Shown piece by piece: positions 16,277 to 24,634 of a stretch of DNA of 64,000 bases. The position numbers and the translations under genes were made by a program. The DNA comes from Streptomyces echinatus (lineage in GTDB: Bacteria; Actinomycetota; Actinomycetes; Streptomycetales; Streptomycetaceae), in assembly GCF_014203595.1 (NCBI RefSeq), contig NZ_JACHJK010000010.1, positions 248,001 to 312,000 on the forward strand, read 5' to 3'. Within the stretch, counting starts at the first letter, position 1, and every line of letters starts with the position of its first letter. Below the pieces are notes generated by a model that ran no database searches, was not told the DNA's origin, and worked only from the letters and a program-made list of their open reading frames with translations.

Positions 16277-19171
16277 TCAGCTGCAGCCGCTGGTCGAGCC
16301 GCAGCCCTCGCAGATGTAGCAGGAACCGGCCCGCTGCATCTTGGTGCCGCAGGAGAAGCACAGCGGGGCGTCGGCCTGGATGCCCAGCTGCATCTCCACC
16401 AGTTCCGCGTTGGTGTGGGCCTGCTGCGGAGCGGGCTTGGTCGCGCCGGCGTCGGACTTCGGCGTGGCCACGGCCTTCAGCTCCTGGGCGCGCGGCGCCG
16501 ACTGGGCCAGGCCCTCGACGTCGACCTCGTCGTCGGCCGGCTCGTAGGAACCGGTCTCCAGGTGGCGCTGGCGCTCCTCGGCGGAGTGGATGCCGAGCGC
16601 GGAGCGGGTCTCGAAGGGCAGGAAGTCCAGCGCCAGGCGGCGGAAGATGTAGTCGACGATCGACTGCGCCATCCGCACGTCCGGGTCGTCCGTCATGCCG
16701 GCCGGCTCGAAGCGCATGTTGGTGAACTTCGAGACGTACGTCTCCAGCGGAACGCCGTACTGCAGACCGACCGAGACGGCGATGGAGAAGGCGTCCATCA
16801 TGCCCGCGAGGGTGGAACCCTGCTTCGACATCTTCAGGAAGACCTCGCCGAGACCGTCGTCCGGGTAGGAGTTGGCGGTCATGTAGCCCTCGGCACCGCC
16901 GACCGTGAAGGAGGTGGTGATGCCGGGACGGCCCTTCGGGAGGCGCTTGCGGACCGGGCGGTACTCGATGACCTTCTCGACCGTCTCGCGGATGGTCGCC
17001 TCGGCCTTCTCGGTGACCTCGGCCTTCTCCTTCTCCTTGGTCTTCGCGGAGAGCGGCTGGCCGACCTTGCAGTTGTCGCGGTAGATCGCGAGCGCCTTGA
17101 CGCCGAGCTTCCAGGCCTCGAAGTAGATCTCCTCGACCTCCTCGACGGTCGCCGTCTCCGGCATGTTGACCGTCTTGGAGATGGCGCCGGAGATCCACGG
17201 CTGGATGGCGGCCATCATGCGGACGTGGCCCATCGGGGAGATGGCACGGTCGCCCATGGCGCAGTCGAACACCTCGTAGTGCTCGTGCTTGAGACCCGGG
17301 GCGTCGATCACATTGCCGTGCTCGGCGATGTGGGCGACGATCGCCTCGATCTGCTCCTCCTGGTAGCCCAGGCGGCGCAGGGCCTGCGGGACGGTGCCGT
17401 TGACGATCTGCATCGAGCCGCCGCCGACCAGCTTCTTGAACTTCACCAGCGCCAGGTCGGGCTCGACACCGGTGGTGTCGCAGGACATCGCGAGGCCGAT
17501 GGTGCCGGTCGGCGCGAGGACGGACGCCTGGGAGTTACGGAAACCGTTCTTCTCACCGAGACGCAGGACGTCCTGCCAGGCCTCCGTGGCGGCGGCCCAC
17601 ACCGGGGTGTCCAGGTCGTCCATGCGGACGGCCGTGCCGTTGGCGTCGGAGTGCTGCTTCATGACGCGGTTGTGGGCGTCTGCGTTGCGCGCGTAGCCGT
17701 CGTAGGTGCCGACGACGGCGGCCAGCTCGGCGGAGCGGCGGTAGGCCGTGCCCGTCATCAGGGAGGTGATGGCACCGGCCAGGGCGCGGCCGCCCTCGGA
17801 GTCGTAGGCGTGACCCGTGGCCATCAGCAGGGCGCCGAGGTTGGCGTAGCCGATGCCGAGCTGGCGGAACGCGCGCGTGTTCTCGCCGATCTTCTGGGTC
17901 GGGAAGTCCGCGAAGCAGATCGAGATGTCCATCGCGGTGATGACCAGCTCGACGACCTTCTGGAAGCGCTCGGTCTCGAAGGACTGGTTGCCCTTGCCGT
18001 CGTCCTTCAGGAACTTCATCAGGTTCAGCGAGGCAAGGTTGCAGGACGTGTTGTCCAGGTGCATGTACTCGCTGCACGGGTTCGACGCGGTGATCCGGCC
18101 GGACTCGGGGCAGGTGTGCCAGTTGTTGATGGTGTCGTCGTACTGGATGCCCGGGTCGGCGCAGGCCCACGCGGCCTCGGCGATCTTGCGGAAGAGCGCC
18201 TTGGCGTCGACCTCCTCGATGACCTCACCGGTCATGCGGGCGCGCAGGCCGAACTGGCCGCCGTCCTGGACCGCCGTCATGAACTCGTCGTTCACGCGGA
18301 CCGAGTTGTTGGCGTTCTGGTACTGGACGGACGTGATGTCGTCGCCGCCCAGGTCCATGTCGAAGCCCGCGTCGCGCAGGACGCGGATCTTCTCCTCCTC
18401 GCTGACCTTCGTCTGGATGAAGTCCTCGATGTCGGGGTGGTCGACGTCGAGCACGACCATCTTGGCGGCGCGGCGGGTGGCACCACCGGACTTGATGGTG
18501 CCGGCGGAGGCGTCGGCGCCACGCATGAAGGAGACCGGGCCGGAGGCGTTGCCGCCGGAGGAGAGCAGCTCCTTGGAGGAGCGGATGCGGGAGAGGTTCA
18601 GGCCGGCGCCGGAGCCGCCCTTGAAGATCATGCCCTCTTCCTTGTACCAGTCGAGGATCGACTCCATGGAGTCGTCGACGGCCAGGATGAAGCAGGCGGA
18701 GACCTGCTGGGGCTGCGGGGTGCCGACGTTGAACCAGACGGGGCTGTTGAAGCTGAAGATCTGATGCAGGAGGGCGTACGCCAGCTCGTGCTCGAAGATC
18801 TCGGCGTCGGCGGGCGAGGCGAAGTACTTGTAGTCCTCACCGGCCTTGCGGTACGTCTTCACGATGCGGTCGATCAGCTGCTTGAGGCTGACCTCGCGCT
18901 GCGGGGTGCCGACGGCGCCCCGGAAGTACTTGCTGGTGACGATGTTGACCGCGTTCACCGACCAGAAGTCGGGGAACTCGACGCCACGCTGCTCGAAGTT
19001 GACCGAGCCGTCGCGCCAGTTGGTCATGACGACGTCACGGCGCTCCCACGTCACCTCGTCGTACGGGTGCACGCCGGGAGTGGTGTGGATGCGCTCGATA
19101 CGCAGCCCCTTGGTGGCCTTGGCGCCCTTGGCTCGGGAACCTCGTGCCGGACCGCTCGCCGTCTCTGTCAT
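16277..19171 (-). CDS. nrdJ: Adenosylcobalamin-dependent (class II) ribonucleotide reductase
   Basis: The 964-residue enzyme reduces ribonucleotides to deoxyribonucleotides using coenzyme B12. The thiyl-radical cysteine is C366 in NPCSE, and the redox pair appears as C160 (SACFILAVDDS) and C377 (TSCNLASLN). The C-terminus (APLCFSCGTKMQRAG, then CYICEGCGSTSGC) carries the Cys cluster that re-reduces the active site and resembles a zinc ribbon. ATG 19171 (MTETASGP) is chosen because GGGAGG lies 7 bases upstream; ATGs farther up have none. It lies 166 bases downstream of nrdR on the same strand. I saw no B12 riboswitch next to it. Being oxygen-independent, it supports aerobic and microaerobic DNA synthesis. 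Confidence 0.96.
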   Translation of the reverse strand: MTETASGPARGSRAKGAKATKGLRIERIHTTPGVHPYDEVTWERRDVVMTNWRDGSVNFEQRGVEFPDFWSVNAVNIVTSKYFRGAVGTPQREVSLKQLIDRIVKTYRKAGEDYKYFASPADAEIFEHELAYALLHQIFSFNSPVWFNVGTPQPQQVSACFILAVDDSMESILDWYKEEGMIFKGGSGAGLNLSRIRSSKELLSSGGNASGPVSFMRGADASAGTIKSGGATRRAAKMVVLDVDHPDIEDFIQTKVSEEEKIRVLRDAGFDMDLGGDDITSVQYQNANNSVRVNDEFMTAVQDGGQFGLRARMTGEVIEEVDAKALFRKIAEAAWACADPGIQYDDTINNWHTCPESGRITASNPCSEYMHLDNTSCNLASLNLMKFLKDDGKGNQSFETERFQKVVELVITAMDISICFADFPTQKIGENTRAFRQLGIGYANLGALLMATGHAYDSEGGRALAGAITSLMTGTAYRRSAELAAVVGTYDGYARNADAHNRVMKQHSDANGTAVRMDDLDTPVWAAATEAWQDVLRLGEKNGFRNSQASVLAPTGTIGLAMSCDTTGVEPDLALVKFKKLVGGGSMQIVNGTVPQALRRLGYQEEQIEAIVAHIAEHGNVIDAPGLKHEHYEVFDCAMGDRAISPMGHVRMMAAIQPWISGAISKTVNMPETATVEEVEEIYFEAWKLGVKALAIYRDNCKVGQPLSAKTKEKEKAEVTEKAEATIRETVEKVIEYRPVRKRLPKGRPGITTSFTVGGAEGYMTANSYPDDGLGEVFLKMSKQGSTLAGMMDAFSIAVSVGLQYGVPLETYVSKFTNMRFEPAGMTDDPDVRMAQSIVDYIFRRLALDFLPFETRSALGIHSAEERQRHLETGSYEPADDEVDVEGLAQSAPRAQELKAVATPKSDAGATKPAPQQAHTNAELVEMQLGIQADAPLCFSCGTKMQRAGSCYICEGCGSTSGCS

Positions 19172-19337
19172 GCCGCCTCCCTGTACGGGCAAAAACGCCC
19201 TGAAGTGCCCATTTGTTTCCATGGGCACGTGTTTCTGTCATGCGCTGCGGGCAACCCTCAGCCGCCGCCCGCAACAGGTCCTGGTTCGCCGCCCTCCGGC
19301 CGGAACCCGGGTCTCCTCCCGGTTCCCAGCCCGCCGG

Positions 19338-19889
19338 TCAGTCGGCGGCGTGGGCGGGCACGGGGACCTGAGTGGTCCCGCCGGGCCCGCGATCGTCTTG
19401 CCGGCTCCCCGCTCCCGCGTCCTTCTCGTCCGCGGCGGGGTCACGCGTCGTCTCTCTCAGCTCCGCGATGGCCGCCTCGAAATCCTCGAGCGAGTCGAAC
19501 GCCCGGTAGACGGAGGCGAACCGCAGAAAGGCGACGAGGTCGAGCTCCTGCAACGGGCCGAGTATGGCCAGACCCACGTCATGGGTGGTCAGCTCGGCGC
19601 TTCCGGTGGCGCGCACCGCTTCCTCGACCCGCTGGCCGAGCTGGGCGAGTGCGTCCTCCGTGACAGGCCGTCCCTGGCACGCCTTGCGCACGCCGTTGAT
19701 GACCTTGGTGCGGCTGAACGGCTCGGTGACTCCGGACCGCTTCACCACCATGAGCGAGCACGTCTCCACGGTCGTGAAACGACGGGAGCAGTCAGGGCAC
19801 TGGCGGCGCCTGCGGATGGACGTGCCGTCGTCGGTCGTACGACTGTCGACCACGCGGCTGTCGGGGTGCCTGCAGAAGGGGCAGTGCAT
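19338..19889 (-). CDS. nrdR: Transcriptional repressor NrdR
   Basis: The 183-residue product has an N-terminal zinc ribbon (CPFC at residues 3-6, CPDCSRRF near 31) and an ATP-cone domain starting at VVKRSGVTEPFSRTKVI (about 48-140). NrdR binds ATP/dATP and represses ribonucleotide reductase genes when dATP is high. The 40-residue tail after about 145 is acidic and probably disordered. It is upstream of nrdJ on the same strand. Two NrdR boxes lie 108-154 bases before its start, consistent with control of a nrdRJ operon. Confidence 0.96.
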   Translation of the reverse strand: MHCPFCRHPDSRVVDSRTTDDGTSIRRRRQCPDCSRRFTTVETCSLMVVKRSGVTEPFSRTKVINGVRKACQGRPVTEDALAQLGQRVEEAVRATGSAELTTHDVGLAILGPLQELDLVAFLRFASVYRAFDSLEDFEAAIAELRETTRDPAADEKDAGAGSRQDDRGPGGTTQVPVPAHAAD

Positions 19890-19996
19890 GTTTCTCCAAC
19901 CCTCCTCACAGCAGACTCGTCAGCCTCGCCGGACCCATGGGCCTCGCGAAGCAGCCCTAAGCATAGGCGATCGGAGAGCCGACTCCGACCGGGGGG

Positions 19997-20043
19997 ACCA
20001 CAACTTGTGGGCTGCTGTAGCCATCCAACCACTACATGTGGGG
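19997..20043. promoter_or_regulatory. Tandem NrdR boxes upstream of nrdR-nrdJ
   Basis: Two 16-bp near-palindromes, ACCACAACTTGTGGGC (19997-20012) and ACCACTACATGTGGGG (20028-20043), are spaced 31 bp start to start, close to three helical turns. Pattern and spacing match paired NrdR boxes in front of ribonucleotide reductase operons. They lie on the nrdR side of the divergent nrdR/lexA region. Confidence 0.85.
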
Positions 20044-20378
20044 ATTGGCTCATACACCGAGGCAGATACGCGTGTCGCGGCCGAACACGGCTGCGGGTAC
20101 CCGCGGCGACCAGCGCGGACACGCGGGCGCCGAGCCGCACCGCAGCGGCACTTGGGGGGATACCGTGGGCGCCACACGGAGGACGCGTGGCACTGCCGCA
20201 CAGAAAGGGCCCCGAATCCCGGACCGAGGGATTCCGGATGGCAGACTGGGGACGCAGCTCACGAGGCGGGCAACCCCGGCGCTGAAGAGTACAACAATGG
20301 GCGCTTTTGTCCGCCAGGTGTCACGTGAGGCCATACACCCAGACACATGATCGCGTCAGGTGAAACGCACTTTTTCAC

Positions 20379-20394
20379 TCGAACGTGTGTTTGG
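20379..20394. promoter_or_regulatory. LexA (SOS) box upstream of lexA
   Basis: TCGAACGTGTGTTTGG fits the actinobacterial and Gram-positive SOS box CGAAC-N4-GTTYG, with GAAC and GTTT half-sites four bases apart. It is 60-75 bases upstream of the lexA start, so autorepression is expected. The remainder of the 564-base nrdR-lexA gap shows no further gene. Confidence 0.82.
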
Positions 20395-20453
20395 CGCAAC
20401 CTTTCGAAAGCAACTACCGTTGTGCAGCAGGGAGACCATCGAGAGGGGCCGCC

Positions 20454-21233
20454 GTGACCACCACCGCAGACAGCGCCACCATTACCGCCCAGGACCGCTC
20501 CCAGGGCCGAGTCGAGCCGGTACACGCGATGACCGAAGCCACGAATCCCGAGGGACACAAGCGCTCCCTGCCGGGCCGACCTCCAGGCATCCGGGCGGAC
20601 AGCTCCGGACTCACCGACCGGCAGCGGCGGGTGATCGAAGTCATCAGGGACTCCGTGCAGCGACGCGGTTATCCGCCGTCGATGCGAGAGATCGGCCAGG
20701 CCGTCGGCCTGTCCAGCACGTCGTCCGTCGCCCACCAGCTGATGGCACTGGAGCGCAAGGGCTTCCTGCGCCGCGACCCGCATCGCCCGCGTGCCTACGA
20801 GGTGCGCGGATCGGACCAGGCCGTCACCGTGCAGCCCACGGACACCGCCGGCAAGCCCGCCGCGTCGTACGTTCCGCTGGTCGGCCGCATCGCCGCCGGT
20901 GGCCCGATCCTCGCGGAGGAGTCCGTCGAGGACGTGTTCCCTCTCCCCCGCCAGCTCGTCGGTGACGGCGAACTGTTCGTCCTGAAGGTCGTGGGCGACT
21001 CCATGATCGAGGCCGCGATCTGCGACGGCGACTGGGTCACCGTGCGTCGGCAGCCGGTTGCCGAGAACGGCGACATCGTGGCCGCCATGCTCGACGGCGA
21101 AGCCACCGTCAAGCGCTTCAAGCGCGAGGACGGCCATGTGTGGCTCCTCCCCCACAACGCGGCCTACGAGCCGATCCCCGGCGACGACGCGACCATCCTC
21201 GGCAAGGTCGTCGCGGTGCTGCGGCGCGTGTGA
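20454..21233 (+). CDS. lexA: SOS response repressor LexA
   Basis: The 259-residue product has an N-terminal winged helix (TDRQRRVIEVIRDSVQRRGY, SMREIGQAVGLSS), the self-cleavage site A148-G149 in IAAGGP, and the catalytic Ser/Lys dyad S183 (VVGDSMIEAAI) and K220 (ATVKRF). After DNA damage, RecA filaments trigger cleavage and derepress repair genes. The start is GTG 20454, with GAGAGGGG seven bases before; in-frame codons above it have no such signal. An extra N-terminal arm of about 45 residues precedes the DNA-binding domain, as in other Streptomyces. A LexA box lies upstream and a terminator downstream. Confidence 0.97.
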   Translation: MTTTADSATITAQDRSQGRVEPVHAMTEATNPEGHKRSLPGRPPGIRADSSGLTDRQRRVIEVIRDSVQRRGYPPSMREIGQAVGLSSTSSVAHQLMALERKGFLRRDPHRPRAYEVRGSDQAVTVQPTDTAGKPAASYVPLVGRIAAGGPILAEESVEDVFPLPRQLVGDGELFVLKVVGDSMIEAAICDGDWVTVRRQPVAENGDIVAAMLDGEATVKRFKREDGHVWLLPHNAAYEPIPGDDATILGKVVAVLRRV

Positions 21234-21272
21234 CCGCTGCCGCGGGCGAGTCGGCGGACTCGCTCCCTGACC

Positions 21273-21306
21273 GGGCCCCGGAACCCCTGCGCCGGTTCCG
21301 GGGCCC
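21273..21306. terminator. Terminator between lexA and the dinG-like gene
   Basis: Perfect 13-bp arms (GGGCCCCGGAACC at 21273-21285 and its complement at 21294-21306) enclose an 8-base loop 40 bases after the lexA stop. It may also serve the convergent helicase gene ending at 21377. Confidence 0.85.
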
Positions 21307-21376
21307 TGCACATGTCGGCGTGGCCGCAGGGGCGGCACTCCTGGGGGCCTGACCCGCGCCGGTCAGGCCTTCGGAC

Positions 21377-23353
21377 TCACTTGGCCTCCGCCTGCTGCGC
21401 CACCGCGTCGATCGCTGCGAGCGACTTGCGCACCTGGTTACGGTCCGTGGTGAACCAGAAGTCCGGAAGCGACGCCTTGAGGTAACCGCCGTAGCGCGCT
21501 GTGGCCAGCCGCTGGTCCAGTACGGCGACCACACCCCGGTCACCGGACGCCCGGACGAGCCGGCCGGCGCCCTGCGCCATCAGGAGGGCCGCATGGGTCG
21601 CGGCCACCGCCATGAAGCCGTTGCCGCCGGCGTCCTCCACCGCCTTCTGGCGCGCGCTCATCAACGGATCGTCGGGACGCGGGAACGGGATCTTGTCCAT
21701 GACGACCAGCTGACAACTGGGGCCCGGGACGTCCACGCCCTGCCACAGCGACAACGTGCCGAAGAGACACGTCTTCGGGTCGGCCGCGAAGTTCTTGATC
21801 AGTTCGCCGAGCGTCTCCTCGCCCTGGAGCAGGATCGGGAACTCGGGGATCCGGGAGCGCAGCTCCTCCGCGGCGAGCTGTGCGGCCCGCATGGACGAGA
21901 AGAGACCGAGCGTGCGCCCGCCGGCCGCCTGGATCAGCTCGGTCAGCTCGTCCAGCATGTCGGCCCGCTCACCGTCGCGCGCGGGACGCGCCAGATGCTT
22001 GGCGACGTACAGGATGCCCTGCTTGCGGTAGTCGAACGGCGAGCCGACATCGACGCCCTTCCAGTGCGGCAGGTCGTCGCCCTCCGTGCCTTCCGGGCCG
22101 AGTCCCAGGGAGGCGCCGACGCCGTTGAAATCGCCGCCCAGCTTGAGCGTGGCCGAGGTGAGGACGACGGACCGGTCGGCGAAGAGCTTCTCTCTGAGCA
22201 GGCCGGAGACCGACATGGGGGCGACCCGGAGGGACGCGCCGAAACGGTCGTGCCGCTCGTACCAGACGACGTCCCATTCCGAGCCGTTCAGTACCCGCTC
22301 CGCCACGTCGTGCACCGTCTCCACCGAGGCGAGTGCCTGCTTGCGGACCGCGTCCTCGTCCTGCACCGACTTGTCGCGCGTCGTCCCGATCGCGGAGATC
22401 ACCGTGCGGGCGGCGTCCCGCAGCGCCATCAGGGCGTAGCCGAGGTCCTCCGGGATCTCCTCCAGGCGGCCCGGCAGAGCGAGTTCCATGAGCCGCTCAA
22501 AGCCCTCGGCGGCGGTCTGGAGCTGGTCGGCGGCCTTCTCGTTGACGAGCTTGGCGGCACGGCGCACGGCGCGGTTGACCTGACCGGGCGTGAGCTCGCC
22601 GGTGGCGACGCCGGTGACCCGGCCGACGAGTTCGTGCGCCTCGTCCACGATCAGCACCTCGTGCTGCGGCAGCACGGGGGCGCCCTCGATGGCGTCGATG
22701 GCCAGCAGGGCGTGGTTCGTGACCACCACCTCCGCGAGCTTGGCCCGCTCACGGGCCATCTCCGCGAAGCACTCGGCTCCGTACGCACACTTCGACGCGC
22801 CCAGGCACTCCCTCGACGACACGGACACCTGGGCCCAGGCGCGGTCCGAGACACCCGGGGTGAGATCGTCCCGGTCGCCGCTCTCGGTCTCGTCCGCCCA
22901 GTCGCGCAGCCTCAGCAGGTCCTGGCCCAGCTTGCTGGTGGGTGCGGCGGCCTCGAACTGGTCGAAGAGCCCGTCCTCCTCGTCCTGCGGCATGCCTTCG
23001 TGCAGGCGGTGCAGGCACAGATAGTTCGACCGGCCCTTGAGCATCGCGAACTCCGGACGGCGACGCAGCAGCGGGTGCAGGGCGTCGACCGTGCGCGGCA
23101 GGTCGCGCTCCACGAGCTGACGCTGCAGGGCGAGCGTGGCCGTCGCGACGACCACCCTTTCTCCGTGCGCGAGCGCGGGCACGAGATAGCCCAGCGACTT
23201 ACCGGTACCGGTGCCGGCCTGGATCAGCAGGTGGGATCCGTCGTCGATCGCCTCGGCGACGGATTCGGCCATGGTGACCTGGCCGGGGCGCTCCGCACCG
23301 CCGACGGCGGAGACGGCGGCATGCAGGAGCTCGGAGAGGGAGGGCTTCGTCAT
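21377..23353 (-). CDS. DinG/XPD-like ATP-dependent DNA helicase
   Basis: The 658-residue superfamily 2 helicase has Walker A AGTGTGKS near residue 43, an iron-sulphur-type cysteine set (C in NYLCLHRL, then ECLGASKC and AECF between about 115 and 185), and the DEAH box IVDEAHEL near residue 235. Motif VI is in GRLVRASGDRG near the C-terminus. DinG-type enzymes unwind forked or R-loop-containing DNA in the 5'-3' direction. It is convergent with lexA and may belong to the SOS regulon by analogy, although I found no clear LexA box in front of it. Confidence 0.9.
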   Translation of the reverse strand: MTKPSLSELLHAAVSAVGGAERPGQVTMAESVAEAIDDGSHLLIQAGTGTGKSLGYLVPALAHGERVVVATATLALQRQLVERDLPRTVDALHPLLRRRPEFAMLKGRSNYLCLHRLHEGMPQDEEDGLFDQFEAAAPTSKLGQDLLRLRDWADETESGDRDDLTPGVSDRAWAQVSVSSRECLGASKCAYGAECFAEMARERAKLAEVVVTNHALLAIDAIEGAPVLPQHEVLIVDEAHELVGRVTGVATGELTPGQVNRAVRRAAKLVNEKAADQLQTAAEGFERLMELALPGRLEEIPEDLGYALMALRDAARTVISAIGTTRDKSVQDEDAVRKQALASVETVHDVAERVLNGSEWDVVWYERHDRFGASLRVAPMSVSGLLREKLFADRSVVLTSATLKLGGDFNGVGASLGLGPEGTEGDDLPHWKGVDVGSPFDYRKQGILYVAKHLARPARDGERADMLDELTELIQAAGGRTLGLFSSMRAAQLAAEELRSRIPEFPILLQGEETLGELIKNFAADPKTCLFGTLSLWQGVDVPGPSCQLVVMDKIPFPRPDDPLMSARQKAVEDAGGNGFMAVAATHAALLMAQGAGRLVRASGDRGVVAVLDQRLATARYGGYLKASLPDFWFTTDRNQVRKSLAAIDAVAQQAEAK

Positions 23354-23753
23354 AGCCTGACCACCCTACGGCCCTGCACTGACAAACGGGGGGTCACGCC
23401 GGAGGCGGGCGGCGGGATCAAGACCGGGGCTCCTGAGGGTCGTGGGCTCGGCTGGTGGGGCGCTCAGCCGGTGGTGGGCTCGGCCGGTGGTGGGCGCGGA
23501 CAGGCTCGCGGGCTAGGGAGCTCGGGGCGAGGCGGCTCAGGAGCTCGGAGGCGGAGGGGCTCGGGGGCTGGCCCAGGACATCTGCGTTCGGTGGCCGCGG
23601 GAGACCTGCGGCCCGGTGGGAGACCTCGGCCCGGTGGCCGCGGAGGACTGTGTGTCCGGTCGGTGCGAGTCACCGGCCGAGAAATTCTCTCCGTCGCGGG
23701 AACACCGCGGCGCCGCCGTTCGTATCTCATTGTGAGCGTCCGATCACCTGACG
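23354..23753. other. Intergenic region with G-rich short repeats
   Basis: This 400-base gap separates two minus-strand genes. From about 23450 to 23620 it is dominated by degenerate GGTGGTGGGCTCGGCC-type repeats on the plus strand. No gene with a start signal is present. It should hold the promoter of the helicase gene, which I cannot pinpoint. Confidence 0.5.
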
Positions 23754-24524
23754 CTACAGCACATCGCGCAGGACTCGGTCCCGGATCATGAGGGCGGCCC
23801 GTTTGCCGGGCAGGTCGATCTCGTCCGCGAACCGGAAGCCGGCGCTCAGGAAAGCGGCGACGGAGGGGGTGTTACGAAGGTCGGGTTCTGCCACCACACG
23901 TGCGCAGGCCGGACGCCGGTCGAGGATCAGGTCGGCCACGGCTCGGATCAGGGCGGATCCCAGCCCACGGCTCCGGTCGGCGGCCTCACCCACGAGGAGA
24001 TGGATCCCGGTGTCGTGCGGCCGGGCCGGGTAGCGGCGGGCGAGGAGGTCCAGATCTGCGCGGTAGATCTCCCAATAGCTCATCGGAGTGCCGTCGAGCA
24101 CACCGAGGCACGGTGCACAGCGACCGTCGCTGTGCATACGGGCCCGCAGATGGCGCTCCGTCCGGTCCGGGGTCCCGGCCAGTTTCCAGAAGGCCGCGAC
24201 GGCGGGGTCGTTCATCCAGCGGTGGACGAGCGGCAGATCCTGATCGATGCGTACGGGCACCAGTCGAAAGGCGCCGGCGGGCGTCGTGACCGGGCCCCAC
24301 GTGGCGAGTCGGCCGAGGAGACCGGCCGTCGTCCCGGCGCCCAGGGCGACGTACTCGGCCGGCAGTTGCAGGTCCAGCGTGTCGTCGCTGTCCGGGTCGT
24401 CGTCCTCGACGGGGAAGCGGCCGAACGGAGAGGTCCGGGGATCTCCGGTGGCCGGTCGGGGGCCGGTGCTGTCCGGGTGGGTGGGCGCGGGGCCGGTTCC
24501 GGCGGTCGCGTCGGTGGGAGGCAC
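23754..24524 (-). CDS. GNAT acetyltransferase of siderophore type (IucB/MbtK-like)
   Basis: The 256-residue product has a disordered Pro/Asp-rich N-terminus (about 75 residues) followed by a GNAT domain of the IucB/MbtK class. Its marks are VHRWMNDPAVAAFW, YWEIYRADLD and the acetyl-CoA loop SRGLGSALIRAVADLIL. This class acylates N-hydroxylysine or related hydroxylamines in siderophore assembly. It is the last gene of a three-gene set with the IucA/IucC synthetase (110 bases upstream) and an aminotransferase, which supports that role. The exact acceptor is unknown. Confidence 0.87.
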   Translation of the reverse strand: MPPTDATAGTGPAPTHPDSTGPRPATGDPRTSPFGRFPVEDDDPDSDDTLDLQLPAEYVALGAGTTAGLLGRLATWGPVTTPAGAFRLVPVRIDQDLPLVHRWMNDPAVAAFWKLAGTPDRTERHLRARMHSDGRCAPCLGVLDGTPMSYWEIYRADLDLLARRYPARPHDTGIHLLVGEAADRSRGLGSALIRAVADLILDRRPACARVVAEPDLRNTPSVAAFLSAGFRFADEIDLPGKRAALMIRDRVLRDVL

Positions 24525-24634
24525 GGTGCGCTCCTCTCAGGAAACGAGGTGGGTCATGTTCCTCGGATGTGCGGGAAGGCGGTGCGGCTCGCGGAGGGCG
24601 CGGTCCGCACAGGTGGGGCGCGGAGGTGGGCCGT

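Noticed and set aside
19172..19337. B12 riboswitch in front of nrdJ
   Set aside because: The 166-base nrdR-nrdJ gap is too short and shows no B12-box sequence; NrdR boxes explain regulation.
16259..19663. 1134-codon plus frame opposite nrdJ
   Set aside because: Antisense shadow of nrdJ; Leu/Asp/Val/Gly-rich with no recognisable motif.
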